Source: Halorussus vallis (GTDB lineage Archaea; Halobacteriota; Halobacteria; Halobacteriales; Haladaptataceae). From it: a stretch of DNA of 64,000 nucleotides. Of the stretch, positions 42,676 to 51,213 are shown in pieces (the first letter of the stretch is position 1; each line of letters begins with the position of its first letter). Both the position numbers and the translations under genes were made by a program. The notes beneath the pieces are model-generated. The model did no database searches and was not told where the DNA came from. It saw nothing but the letters and a program-made list of their open reading frames with translations. Where the stretch lies: NCBI RefSeq assembly GCF_024138165.1, contig NZ_CP100001.1, positions 310,001-374,000 on the forward strand, given 5' to 3'.

Positions 42676-43353
42676 TCAGTGGACCACCTCGGGGTCGTAC
42701 TCCAGCCCGTAGATGTCGTACATCGCCTCGATGGCCGCGCTGTTGGCCTCGTCGGCCCGGCGCTGGACCTCCTCGTCGTCCGCGAACCGCAGGATTATCT
42801 TCCGCCCGACGTTGAGGTGGTTTGGCTCGTCCAGGTCGGCGGAGTGGAGCACCTCCTTGGTCCGGTCGTCGACGACGTCGTGGTCGACGAGCGCCTGGAA
42901 GATGATCGGGACGAATCGCTCGATGCCCATCTGCTGGCAGGCCGCCAGGCTCACCAGGTCGTCGTGGTCGTACACCCGGTGGAACATCTCGACCTGGGCT
43001 TCGGTGGGCGTGTAGTCGCGGATGTCGGGGTTGCCGCCCAGTTCCTCGATGCGGTTCGAGAACAGCTTTGCGTGCTTGAGTTCGTCGCGGGCCATGTTCG
43101 CGAGTTCGATGACGATGTCGATGTCCCGACTCACGTCCCGGTCGTTGCGCTCGTACACCTCGTTCATCTGCTTGGCCGGCGGGTAGGTGCCGAAGTAAAA
43201 CTCGTTCCACATGAACGACCTGAGCATCCCCACGAGTTGCTCGCCCTCGACCCGCGAGTCGTCGTCGTACATCCGGTCGACGAGGTGTTTGGCCGCCCGT
43301 TCGGACTTTCGGCCCAGCCGCTTCGCGAACTGGTCGCTATCTAGTGCCGCCAT
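42676..43353 (-). CDS. Ferritin-like diiron protein, oxygenase candidate
   Basis: 225 residues, all-helical. The complete carboxylate-bridged diiron set is visible: Glu51 (MWNEFYFG), Glu91-x2-His94 (DELKHAK), Glu145 (MGIERF) and Glu176-x2-His179 (DEPNHLNVG). This spacing is that of the R2-like/PaaA/PaaC/MiaE group rather than of storage ferritin. At 225 residues it is shorter than PaaA or BoxB. ATG 43353 lies 27 bases after an ATATATG box (43378-43385), so it is leaderless. Gene order (diiron protein, 95-residue partner, convergent CoA ligase) suggests an oxygenase acting on an aryl-CoA or free aromatic acid; the reaction is not known. Confidence 0.88.
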   Translation of the reverse strand: MAALDSDQFAKRLGRKSERAAKHLVDRMYDDDSRVEGEQLVGMLRSFMWNEFYFGTYPPAKQMNEVYERNDRDVSRDIDIVIELANMARDELKHAKLFSNRIEELGGNPDIRDYTPTEAQVEMFHRVYDHDDLVSLAACQQMGIERFVPIIFQALVDHDVVDDRTKEVLHSADLDEPNHLNVGRKIILRFADDEEVQRRADEANSAAIEAMYDIYGLEYDPEVVH

Positions 43354-43397
43354 GAACTATCGTGTGGTTGCTGTTCACATATATCTTCCCCACGGGT

Positions 43398-43446
43398 CGA
43401 GCGAAATTCGGCCGACGCGGCGACCGCGTCGGCCGAATTTCGCTCG
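43398..43446. terminator. 49-base near-perfect palindrome
   Basis: Two perfect 23-base arms (43398-43420 and 43424-43446) around a CGA loop. It follows the stop of the SLC13-type permease gene by 29 bases and precedes the diiron promoter. It is the longest-armed hairpin seen in the window. Confidence 0.75.
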
Positions 43447-43474
43447 GGCCAGGACGGGACGGAACGAGCCGCGG

Positions 43475-44884
43475 TCAGAACGCGGCGGCGAACGCCAGAA
43501 TCTGGATCGGCAACAGGACGAGTAGCGTCGCCAGCGAGCAGGCGGCGGCCATCTTCACCAGTTCCCGGGCGTCGACCATGCCGAGTCCGAGGATGCCGAC
43601 GAGCACCGCCGACTGGTAGGGGAAGAAGTAGGTGTTGAGCGCGATGGCCTCGGTCATCGCCACCGGGACCAGCGGGACGCCCGCGCTCGCGGTGAACGAG
43701 ACGAGCACCGGGGTCAGCACGCTCGCGACCGCCAACCCCTCCATCAGGAACGTCAGCGCGATGGCCGTGACGACGACGAACGCGAGCACGACGACCAGCG
43801 AGGCGTCCCGGGGGAGGGACGAGAGGACGGCCCGGGCCGCGAGGTCGGTGAACCCCGTCTGCCGGAGGCCCTCGGCCACCGCGAAGATGGCCCCGAGGAA
43901 GAAGATGATGGAGAAGTTGGCGTCCGAAACCGCGTCCGGCCCGACGACGCCGATGCGGGGAGCGAACGCCAGCAGCGTCACCGCGAGCGCGCCGTACAGC
44001 GGGTGGAGTCCGTGTACCGAGTCGGTCGCCCAGATTGCCACGCCGACCAGGAGAAACGCCAGCATGCGCCGCGCGTCGGTCGATACGGTCCGGTCGGCGT
44101 CGACGTCGGTCGTGCCGAGCGCGGTCGCATTGCGCGGTCGGTAGAGCGCGTACGCGATGGCGACGACGGCGATCGCCCGGCCGATCCACATCACGGGAGC
44201 CAGCCAGACGAACCACTGGACCCAGCCGATGGAGACGCCGGCGTTCGATTCGACCAGCCCGGTGATGATGATGTTGCCGAGCGAACCGGTGAGGACGCCG
44301 GAACCGGCGTAGTAGGTGACGAACAGCGGCCCGAGGAACAGTCCGACGCGGGGCCGCCGCTCGTCGAACACCTCGCCGACCGAGATGAGGATGGGACCAA
44401 GGATGAGCACCCGAACGAGCGAGGAGGGGACCAGCACGACCATGACCAACCCGGCCAGCGAGAGCGCCAGGAGCATGTACCGGTACACCGCCACGGCGTC
44501 GCCCGTGACGCGGGCGGGCGTGGCGCGGAGCACCCGTCGTTCGACCAGTTTCGCGAGTCCGCTCCGGCGGGTCGCCTCGCCCAGCAGGATGCCGAAGACG
44601 ACGAGCCAGGTCGCCGGCGAGCGGAAGCCGACGAGCGCGAGGTCGGTCGAGAACGTCGCGCCGACCAGGCCGAGACAGACCACGCCGGTGAACCACGGCG
44701 CGACGGGCGCGCCGACCCAGAGGCTGATGCACAGCACGGTTATGGCGAGCATCGTCGCGGCGTCGCCCGAAAGTGGCGCGTAGAGCAACACCGCGCCCAT
44801 CGCGAGGAGGCCGACGGGCACCGAGAGCCACGACGGGTCGACGTCGAGCGCGAAGCGGTCGAGGAAACCCTGTAGGTTCGTCAT
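43475..44884 (-). CDS. SLC13/DASS-type anion permease
   Basis: 469 residues with about 11-12 hydrophobic helices. The SNT-like block TGSLGNIIITGLVESN (residues about 202-217) and the C-terminal MTEAIALNTYFFPYQSAVLV (about 417-436) are typical of divalent-anion:sodium symporters and related ArsB/NhaD-fold carriers. Likely substrates are dicarboxylates or aromatic acids given the context. Sodium coupling is a family expectation, not visible here. Confidence 0.87.
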   Translation of the reverse strand: MTNLQGFLDRFALDVDPSWLSVPVGLLAMGAVLLYAPLSGDAATMLAITVLCISLWVGAPVAPWFTGVVCLGLVGATFSTDLALVGFRSPATWLVVFGILLGEATRRSGLAKLVERRVLRATPARVTGDAVAVYRYMLLALSLAGLVMVVLVPSSLVRVLILGPILISVGEVFDERRPRVGLFLGPLFVTYYAGSGVLTGSLGNIIITGLVESNAGVSIGWVQWFVWLAPVMWIGRAIAVVAIAYALYRPRNATALGTTDVDADRTVSTDARRMLAFLLVGVAIWATDSVHGLHPLYGALAVTLLAFAPRIGVVGPDAVSDANFSIIFFLGAIFAVAEGLRQTGFTDLAARAVLSSLPRDASLVVVLAFVVVTAIALTFLMEGLAVASVLTPVLVSFTASAGVPLVPVAMTEAIALNTYFFPYQSAVLVGILGLGMVDARELVKMAAACSLATLLVLLPIQILAFAAAF

Positions 44885-45049
44885 GGTGAGTCGGCGTTAC
44901 GTTGAGGCACCGACGGAGGCGTCTTGTAGTTTCGGGAATGGGAAGATGCTTCGAACCGGACGATACCGCCCGCGGGACGAGACGAAACGAGGAAGGGACG
45001 ATGGACAACCGCGGCCGCTGGCGCGACCGCGACGCGTGTTCCTCGGGGG

Positions 45050-45805
45050 TCAGTCCCCCGCCGCGGCGCCGGGGTCCGCGGCGTCGTCGCGTGCACTCTC
45101 GCCAAGGTACGCCTCGATGACGCGCTCGTCGTTCTGAATCTCCTCGGGGGTACCCTTCGCGATGAGTTGACCGTTGTCCAGGACGAACACCCGGTCGCTG
45201 ACCGACATGAGCGCGCGCATCACGTGGTCGATGAGGAAGACGGTCTTGCCCTGGTCTCTGATGTCGCGGACGAGTTCGACGATGTCCTCGGTCTCCTCGG
45301 GGTCGAGACCGCCGGCGACCTCGTCGAACAGCAGGACGTCCGGGTCGGTCGCCAGCACGCGGGCGATCTCCAGTCGCTTGAGCGCGCCGACGCTGAGTTC
45401 GTCTGGCTCGTCGTGGGCCATCGCTTCGAGGCCGACGAACTCCAGCGACTCGTACGCCCGCTCCTCGGGGTCGTCGTGTTCGCGGCCGCCGAACTCCGCA
45501 CCTACGCGCACGTTCTCGAGGAGGGACATGTTCTCGAACGGTCGGACGATCTGGTGGGTCTTGACCAGCCCGCGGTGACAGATCTCGTAGGGCGCCAACC
45601 CGGTGATCTCCTCGCCGTCGAGGGTCACCCGTCCCTCGGTGGGTTCGTGGACCCCGGTGATGAGCCTGAAGAGCGTCGACTTGCCGGCGCCGTTCGGCCC
45701 GATGAGCCCGACCGCCTCGTTACGGTCGACGGAGAACGAGACGTCTTCGACGGCGACGATACCGCCGAAGCGCTTGGTAAGGTGCTCGCCTTCGAGTAGT
45801 GCCAT
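45050..45805 (-). CDS. livG: Branched-chain-type ABC importer ATPase LivG
   Basis: 251 residues with Walker A GPNGAGKST (residues about 36-44), the LivG-style signature LSVGALKRLEIAR, Walker B VLLFDEVAGGLDP and the long LivG insert. It energises the importer whose permeases are LivH and LivM and whose binding protein is LivK. A TAAGTTTATG box about 30 bases upstream gives it its own promoter, 139 bases after the LivK stop on the same strand. Confidence 0.92.
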   Translation of the reverse strand: MALLEGEHLTKRFGGIVAVEDVSFSVDRNEAVGLIGPNGAGKSTLFRLITGVHEPTEGRVTLDGEEITGLAPYEICHRGLVKTHQIVRPFENMSLLENVRVGAEFGGREHDDPEERAYESLEFVGLEAMAHDEPDELSVGALKRLEIARVLATDPDVLLFDEVAGGLDPEETEDIVELVRDIRDQGKTVFLIDHVMRALMSVSDRVFVLDNGQLIAKGTPEEIQNDERVIEAYLGESARDDAADPGAAAGD

Positions 45806-45944
45806 CTTGGCGGCAATTGACCACCCACTCGCATAAACTTACCCCGTACGGGCCGACGACGGGGCGCACCGGTCGCCTGCGGGCCGGCCGACGTCGCGCC
45901 GGGGCGCGGGAACGACGGGAGTCTGCCTTGGAGAAAGAGTGCGG

Positions 45945-47186
45945 TTACCGCTCGCCCCAGGGGGTGAACGGGTACTTGAAGTCGCCCGCGGCCTCGCTGT
46001 CGACGTCCGGGTGGACCAACCGGAGGTCGCCGTCGAGCCACTGGCCCGTCGGCGGCGCGAGGTCGCCCTCGACCGGCATCCCGTTCTCGTCGAACGAGAA
46101 GTCCCCGATAACGGTGTGGAACTTGTTGTTCCGGAGCGCGTCGCGGACGTCGGACTTCTTCGTCGACCCGGCGGCCTCGTAGGCCTGTTTCGCGGTCTGG
46201 GTGACGTTGTACGAACAGCCGACCGTCGGCGAGGGGTACGCGCCCGAGTCGACGTTTTTCTGCTCGCGGTACGCCGACAGCATCTCCTTGTTCCCGTTGC
46301 CGGTCAGTCCGCGGACCCAGCCGGGACCGCAGACGACTTCTCGGCCGGCCTTGCCCGTGGCGTCGAGCCAACTCGACGTCGTCGCCGCTCGTTCGAGGAT
46401 GGCGATCTTCGGGAGGAAACCGTTCGAGCGCATCTGTTTGATGGCCGTGATTCCGCCCGGCGGAATCGGGTTGCTGAGCAGGAACTCGACGTTGGCGCTC
46501 TTGGACTTGGTGATGAGCGAGGAGAAGTCGTTCGACCCGGGCTGGTACTTCTCGTTGAGGACGACCTTGTAGCCGTTGTTCTCGAGTTTCTTGGTCCAGA
46601 CCTCGCCGAGTTCGGCACCCCAGCCGGTGTTGGTCTGCCAGATGCCGACCCGTTTCGGACGCTGGCCCTTCGGCGCCTTGTTGCCGATGGCGAGCGCGCT
46701 GTTGGCCATGTCCCGGCTCTTGGAGAACGGCGCGAACGTCCAGTCGTAACCCTCCTTCAGGTGGGGCTTCATGTACGCGAAGTTGGCGCTCAGCATCGGA
46801 ATCTCCTGGCTCTCCGCGTAGGCGGCCGCCGACGAAACCAGGAGGCTCCCGAACGTGCCCCAGATCATGTCGACGTCGTTGTTCGAGACGATCTTCTGGA
46901 GGCCCTTCCGGACGCCTTCGGGGGTACTCTCGTCGTCCTCGATGTGGAGTTCGACGTCCTTGTCGAGGATGCCTCCGTTGTCGTTGATCACCTTCTCACC
47001 CAGTTTGTAGGCCTCCTCGACGTCCGTGCCCGCCGAGGAGAACGACCCGGACTTCGAAACCGTCGCCGCTATCGTGATCTTGTTACTGCCACCACCGCTG
47101 CCGCCGAACGACGTACAACCGGCCGTGTAGGTGATGCCGCCAGCACCCATCGCTGCCAGAAACCTGCGCCTGCTATGAGATGTCAT
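45945..47186 (-). CDS. livK: Branched-chain-type ABC substrate-binding lipoprotein LivK
   Basis: 413 residues from ATG 47186 (an ATG two codons upstream at 47192 is also possible). The Tat lipobox signal SRRRFLAAMGAGGITYTAGC has Cys24. The mature protein follows the periplasmic-binding type I (LivK) layout beginning KITIAATVSKSGSFSSAGTD. In many catabolic clusters such proteins bind aromatic acids rather than amino acids. A TATAATA box (47211-47217) and a 14-base palindrome precede it. Its genomic company supports an aromatic ligand. Confidence 0.92.
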   Translation of the reverse strand: MTSHSRRRFLAAMGAGGITYTAGCTSFGGSGGGSNKITIAATVSKSGSFSSAGTDVEEAYKLGEKVINDNGGILDKDVELHIEDDESTPEGVRKGLQKIVSNNDVDMIWGTFGSLLVSSAAAYAESQEIPMLSANFAYMKPHLKEGYDWTFAPFSKSRDMANSALAIGNKAPKGQRPKRVGIWQTNTGWGAELGEVWTKKLENNGYKVVLNEKYQPGSNDFSSLITKSKSANVEFLLSNPIPPGGITAIKQMRSNGFLPKIAILERAATTSSWLDATGKAGREVVCGPGWVRGLTGNGNKEMLSAYREQKNVDSGAYPSPTVGCSYNVTQTAKQAYEAAGSTKKSDVRDALRNNKFHTVIGDFSFDENGMPVEGDLAPPTGQWLDGDLRLVHPDVDSEAAGDFKYPFTPWGER

Positions 47187-47193
47187 ACCCATC

Positions 47194-47207
47194 CGAGAGT
47201 ACTCTCG
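47194..47207. promoter_or_regulatory. Palindromic operator candidate at livK
   Basis: CGAGAGTACTCTCG is a perfect 14-base palindrome between the TATA box (47211-47217) and the start codon, covering the likely transcription start. Binding here would block transcription. It shares the ACTCTCG half-site with the repeat before the E1 alpha gene. Confidence 0.65.
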
Positions 47208-47319
47208 CCGTATAATAAGAATTTCGCCTTCCTACCCATTCTTTCGTGTAAGTGCGTCGCGAACCCGGTCGAACGGCCGACCGCCGGTCATCGCGACCGT
47301 TTCTTCGGCGGCCGGTCGG

Positions 47320-48870
47320 TCACGGGTCGCCGAAGAAACGGTCGCGTATCTCGGTTCGCTTCAGGGTCCCGGTGTCGGTGCGGGGCAGGTCGTCCGACGT
47401 GACCGCGTACGAGCGGGGACGTTTGAAGTTCGCCACGTCGTCGTGGTCCTTGCAGTGGCGGTCGAGCACCTCCGCGGTGAGTCCCTCGCCGACGACCACG
47501 GCGGCCACGCGTTCGCCCCAGTCGTCGTCCGGAACGCCCACGACCGCGGCGGCCCGCACGTCGGGGTGGTCTTCGAGGGCGAGTTCGACCTCCTGGGGGT
47601 AGACGTTCTCGCCGCCGCTGAGCAGCATGTTGTCGACCCGGTCGACGATGTGGAGGCCGCCGTCCTCGTCGACCCGCGCGACGTCCATCGTCCGCAACCA
47701 TTCGCCGTCGCCTACGAACAGTTTCGCCTCGGCCTCCGGGCTATCGAGGTAGCCGTCGACGCAGGGACCCCGTCCCAGGAGTTCGCCGCTCTCGCCGCGG
47801 TCGACCGTCGCGGACGGGTCGGGCGTCTCGTCGGGACCGACCGCCTCGACCACCCGCAGTTCCCAGTTGAACGAGGCGTGGCCGACGGTTCCCGGATTGT
47901 CGAGTTGCTGGTCGGGGTAGGCGTGAGCGAGGTTGGCGATGCCTTCGGTCAGGCCGTAGGTGTTGTACACGCCCTCCGTCAAGTGCTCGCGCGTCCGTTC
48001 GACCAGCGACGGAGAGACGACGGCCCCGCCGGTTCGGATGTACGAGAGCGCCGAAAGGTCGGAGGACCCACCGTTCTTGGCCTCGATGAGCGCGTCGAGT
48101 TGTGCGGGCACCGCCAGCAGCCCGGTCACCTCACGTTCGTCGAGCAGCGCGAGCGTCTCCGGCGGGTCGAACGACGACTGCAGAACGAGGGTGGCGCCGA
48201 CCTGGAGGTGCGGGTATATCCACGCCACCGTCGTGACGTCGTGGTACCAGGGGGTGGTTACGAGCGCGACGTCATTCGGTTCGAGCCCGTGTTCCATCAC
48301 CACCTGCGAGGCCCCCAGCCAGGCGCGCCGCTGGTCCTGGAGCGTGGCCTTCGGCCTGCGCGTCGTCCCGCTCGTGTAGAGAATCGCGGTTTCGGCGTCG
48401 GGGTCCTCGGTCGCGTCGTAGTCGACGTCGCGCTCGACGACCCGCCCGTACCGGTCGACGGCCGGCCGTTCGGGGGCGGAGTCGGCCGCGCCGACGGACA
48501 GCGCCGCCTCGAGGTCCGACTCGTCGAGGACCGCCCGCGCCATCTCGGCGTGGGCCGCGTCGAAGACCAGCGCCTCGGCCTCCGCCGACTCGATCATCCG
48601 GCGGAGTTCGCCGGCCGACCCCCGGAAGCTCAGTTGAGCGTTGGCCTGGCCTCGCTTTTGGGCGGCGAGCATCATCTCCACCGCCGCCGGCCCGTTGTGT
48701 AGCAGCGACGCGGTGCGAGCGCCGCCGACGCGCTCGTCGAGCGCGCTCGCGAGCGCGTCGGTCCGTCGGTCGAGTTCCGCGTAGCTGTACGTCGTCCCGT
48801 CCTCCGCGACGATGGCGGTCCGGTCGCCGTGGCGGGTCACCGCCCGGTCGAACGCTCGCAGGTCCTGCAT
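47320..48870 (-). CDS. ANL-superfamily ligase with altered A3 and A10 motifs, copy A
   Basis: 516 residues with an ANL-type N-terminal domain, A5 YNTYGLTE, A8-like RVDNMLLSGGENVYP, but two changed catalytic motifs. A3 reads YTSGTTRRPKAT (residues 165-176; canonical GTTGxPKG), and A10 reads PRTDTGTLKR where the Lys that follows Gly in GK is Thr, with a Lys two positions later. It is clearly paralogous to the enzyme at 53247-54794. Whether it is an active acyl-CoA ligase is open; if active the displaced Lys may substitute. It lies upstream of LivK in the same strand. Confidence 0.87.
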   Translation of the reverse strand: MQDLRAFDRAVTRHGDRTAIVAEDGTTYSYAELDRRTDALASALDERVGGARTASLLHNGPAAVEMMLAAQKRGQANAQLSFRGSAGELRRMIESAEAEALVFDAAHAEMARAVLDESDLEAALSVGAADSAPERPAVDRYGRVVERDVDYDATEDPDAETAILYTSGTTRRPKATLQDQRRAWLGASQVVMEHGLEPNDVALVTTPWYHDVTTVAWIYPHLQVGATLVLQSSFDPPETLALLDEREVTGLLAVPAQLDALIEAKNGGSSDLSALSYIRTGGAVVSPSLVERTREHLTEGVYNTYGLTEGIANLAHAYPDQQLDNPGTVGHASFNWELRVVEAVGPDETPDPSATVDRGESGELLGRGPCVDGYLDSPEAEAKLFVGDGEWLRTMDVARVDEDGGLHIVDRVDNMLLSGGENVYPQEVELALEDHPDVRAAAVVGVPDDDWGERVAAVVVGEGLTAEVLDRHCKDHDDVANFKRPRSYAVTSDDLPRTDTGTLKRTEIRDRFFGDP

Positions 48871-49036
48871 ACCGTTACGTCTGCGAGGTGAACCTTAACG
48901 GTTGTGTGAAGGGCTAACAGTCGACAGCCGAAGGACGGACCGCTCTCCAGGGGTCGCGGAAGCCGACGAAGCGGTCGGTGCGAATGCCCAGGTGTGCGAG
49001 TACACGGGTCACCCCGACGCCCGGTGGGCGTCGAGG

Positions 49037-50185
49037 TCAGAAGAGTCGCTCGGAGGCGACGGCGGCACCCTCGACCAGCGATTCGAGCTTCGTCCACGCG
49101 ATTTCGCGGTCGACGGTCCGCCAGCCGACCAGGGTGCCGAATCCGCAGTCGGCCGCGGCCATCACCCGCGCGGGGTCGCCCACCGCGTCGGCCGCCCGCT
49201 CGATTCGCTCGGCGACGAGTTCGGGGTGTTCGACCACGTTCGTCTTGACGTCGACGACCCCCGGAATCAGGACGGTGTCGTCGGGCAGCGGGTGCTCCTC
49301 GAACGCCCGGTACTCGTGGTTGTGTCGGGGGTTGGCGAGTTCGAGCGAGAGCGCGCCCACGTCGGCCTCGTAGAGCAGCGGGAGGATCTCCTCGAGTTCG
49401 ACGTCGAGGTGGTGGGGTCCCTCGTAGTTGCCCCAGCAGGCGTGGAGTCGGACGTTCTCCGCGGGGACGTTCGCCAGTCCGCGGTTGATGGCCTCGACGC
49501 CGGTCCGGACCGTCTCCTTGAACTCCGCGAGCGACTGGTCCTGGTAACTGCGGTGGCGCTCGCCCAGCAGGTCGGGGGCGTCGACCTGGAGCGTCGCCTC
49601 GGACTCGCCGATCAGTTCGTACTCGGTGGCCATGGCCTCCGCGACGTCGAAGACGTACGCCTCGTGGGAGTCGTAGTGGTCGTTCGGGAACGTCGCGGCG
49701 AGTTGACCCGGCGAGACGGAGGTCGCGAACGTCCCCTCGAAGTCGAGGTCCTCGGCCTCGACGAACCGCGACAGGACGTCGAGTTCCTCCCGAATCGGGC
49801 CGTCGTCGACGTAGCGGACCGGTTCGACCGCCTTGGGGAGTCGCCTGACGTCGGCCTTGACGCCCTCGAACGCCTTCCGCGCGTAGTCGGGGAACTCCTG
49901 GAGGTCGGCCCATCGGGGCGCGGTTCCCTCCTCGCCGAACCCCGCCATCCGCCGCTCGGCGTAGATGTTGAACCCGGGGCGGCGCTGCTCGCCGTCGTTG
50001 GCGACGTCGAGACCGACCGCGGCCTGTCGACGGAGCACGTCGCGGGTGGCCTCCTCGACGGCCTCGTCGAACTCGTCGGCGTCGACCGTCTCGCCGGCGT
50101 CCCGGCGCTGTAACAGTTCCATCAGTCGGTCGGTTCGCGGAAGACTCCCGATGTGAGTCGTGAGGATACGCGCTGGCGTTCCCAT
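49037..50185 (-). CDS. MetE-like (cobalamin-independent methionine synthase fold) protein
   Basis: 382 residues covering the C-terminal catalytic half of MetE only. The start THIGSLPRTDRL and the zinc ligands HAC (RLHACWGNY) and Cys in AADCGFGT are present. Archaeal short MetE-type proteins transfer a methyl group to homocysteine from a corrinoid protein or another donor, and distant relatives handle alkyl-CoM chemistry. Here it sits alone between an ANL ligase and livH rather than in methionine genes, so a catabolic methyl- or alkyl-transfer role is possible. Not proven. Confidence 0.85.
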   Translation of the reverse strand: MGTPARILTTHIGSLPRTDRLMELLQRRDAGETVDADEFDEAVEEATRDVLRRQAAVGLDVANDGEQRRPGFNIYAERRMAGFGEEGTAPRWADLQEFPDYARKAFEGVKADVRRLPKAVEPVRYVDDGPIREELDVLSRFVEAEDLDFEGTFATSVSPGQLAATFPNDHYDSHEAYVFDVAEAMATEYELIGESEATLQVDAPDLLGERHRSYQDQSLAEFKETVRTGVEAINRGLANVPAENVRLHACWGNYEGPHHLDVELEEILPLLYEADVGALSLELANPRHNHEYRAFEEHPLPDDTVLIPGVVDVKTNVVEHPELVAERIERAADAVGDPARVMAAADCGFGTLVGWRTVDREIAWTKLESLVEGAAVASERLF

Positions 50186-50331
50186 GCGAAGGACCTACAC
50201 GGGTTCCGGCTTAGAGGCTTTCGGTGACCGGAACGCGTCGCCGCGGGCGCGTCCGTTCGTCGCCGCGGAGGCCGACCGTACCTCAACTGTTTTAACGTAT
50301 GAGTCAGTACATGGCCAGTAGACGATGAGAT

Positions 50332-51213
50332 ATGATTGCAGGTGACTTACTCACACAGACGGTGGTAAACGGGCTTCTCCTCGGCGGTATCTACGCCGTC
50401 GCCGCGCTCGGGCTCTCGCTCGTCTTCGGTATCATGGACATCGTGAACCTCGCCCACGGTCACATGCTAATGGTCGGCGGGTACGTCGCGGTCATTCTCT
50501 TTTCGTCGGTCGGGCTCACCCCGCTCGTCGGGATGTTCGTGGCCATGGTCGTCCTGTTCGCGCTCGGGGTGGCGCTCCAGGAGGTGCTGCTCGACCGGGT
50601 GGTCGACGAAGGGATGGAACAGCCCATCCTCGTCCTCTTCGGATTCGCACTGGTGCTGCAGAACCTGGGCCAATTCTTCCTCAGCAGCGACGCCCAGTCG
50701 ACCGACATCGGCATCGCGGGCTCGGGCTTCACCGTCGCCGGGGCGTTCTTCTCGTTTCCCCGGACGGTCACCTTCGTCGTGTCGGTGGTGCTCATCCTCC
50801 TCACGTGGCTGTTCCTCCGGTACACCCGAACCGGCCAGGCCATCCGTGCGACCGCCCAGAACAAGACGGCCGCCCGCTACATGGGCATCGACACCGACCG
50901 AATCTACCTGATAACGCTCGGCGTCGGGACCGCGCTCGCCGGCGCGGCCGGCGCGTTGCTATCGATGTTGTTCCCCGTTGACCCGTACGTCGGGTGGTCG
51001 TACCTGCTGAAGGCGTTCGCGGTCGTGGTGCTCGGCGGCGTCGGTAGCGTCATCGGGACGCTGGTCGGCGGACTCTTCCTCGGCGTCTCGGAGAACGTCG
51101 GCGCGCTGTACCTCGGCGGGAGCTACCGCGACATCATCACCTTCTCCATCTTCCTGCTCGTGTTGCTCGTCAGGCCCCAGGGGCTGTTCGGCACCGGCGG
51201 TGGTTCCGAATGA
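50332..51213 (+). CDS. livH: Branched-chain-type ABC importer permease LivH
   Basis: 293 residues with about 8 hydrophobic helices. The motif GIMDIVNLAHGHMLMVGGYV (residues about 30-49) and ATAQNKTAARYMGIDTDRIY near residue 180 are typical of LivH. It forms the membrane channel with LivM. Its end overlaps the livM start by four bases (ATGA). It is on the opposite strand from livG, livK and livF. Confidence 0.93.
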   Translation: MIAGDLLTQTVVNGLLLGGIYAVAALGLSLVFGIMDIVNLAHGHMLMVGGYVAVILFSSVGLTPLVGMFVAMVVLFALGVALQEVLLDRVVDEGMEQPILVLFGFALVLQNLGQFFLSSDAQSTDIGIAGSGFTVAGAFFSFPRTVTFVVSVVLILLTWLFLRYTRTGQAIRATAQNKTAARYMGIDTDRIYLITLGVGTALAGAAGALLSMLFPVDPYVGWSYLLKAFAVVVLGGVGSVIGTLVGGLFLGVSENVGALYLGGSYRDIITFSIFLLVLLVRPQGLFGTGGGSE

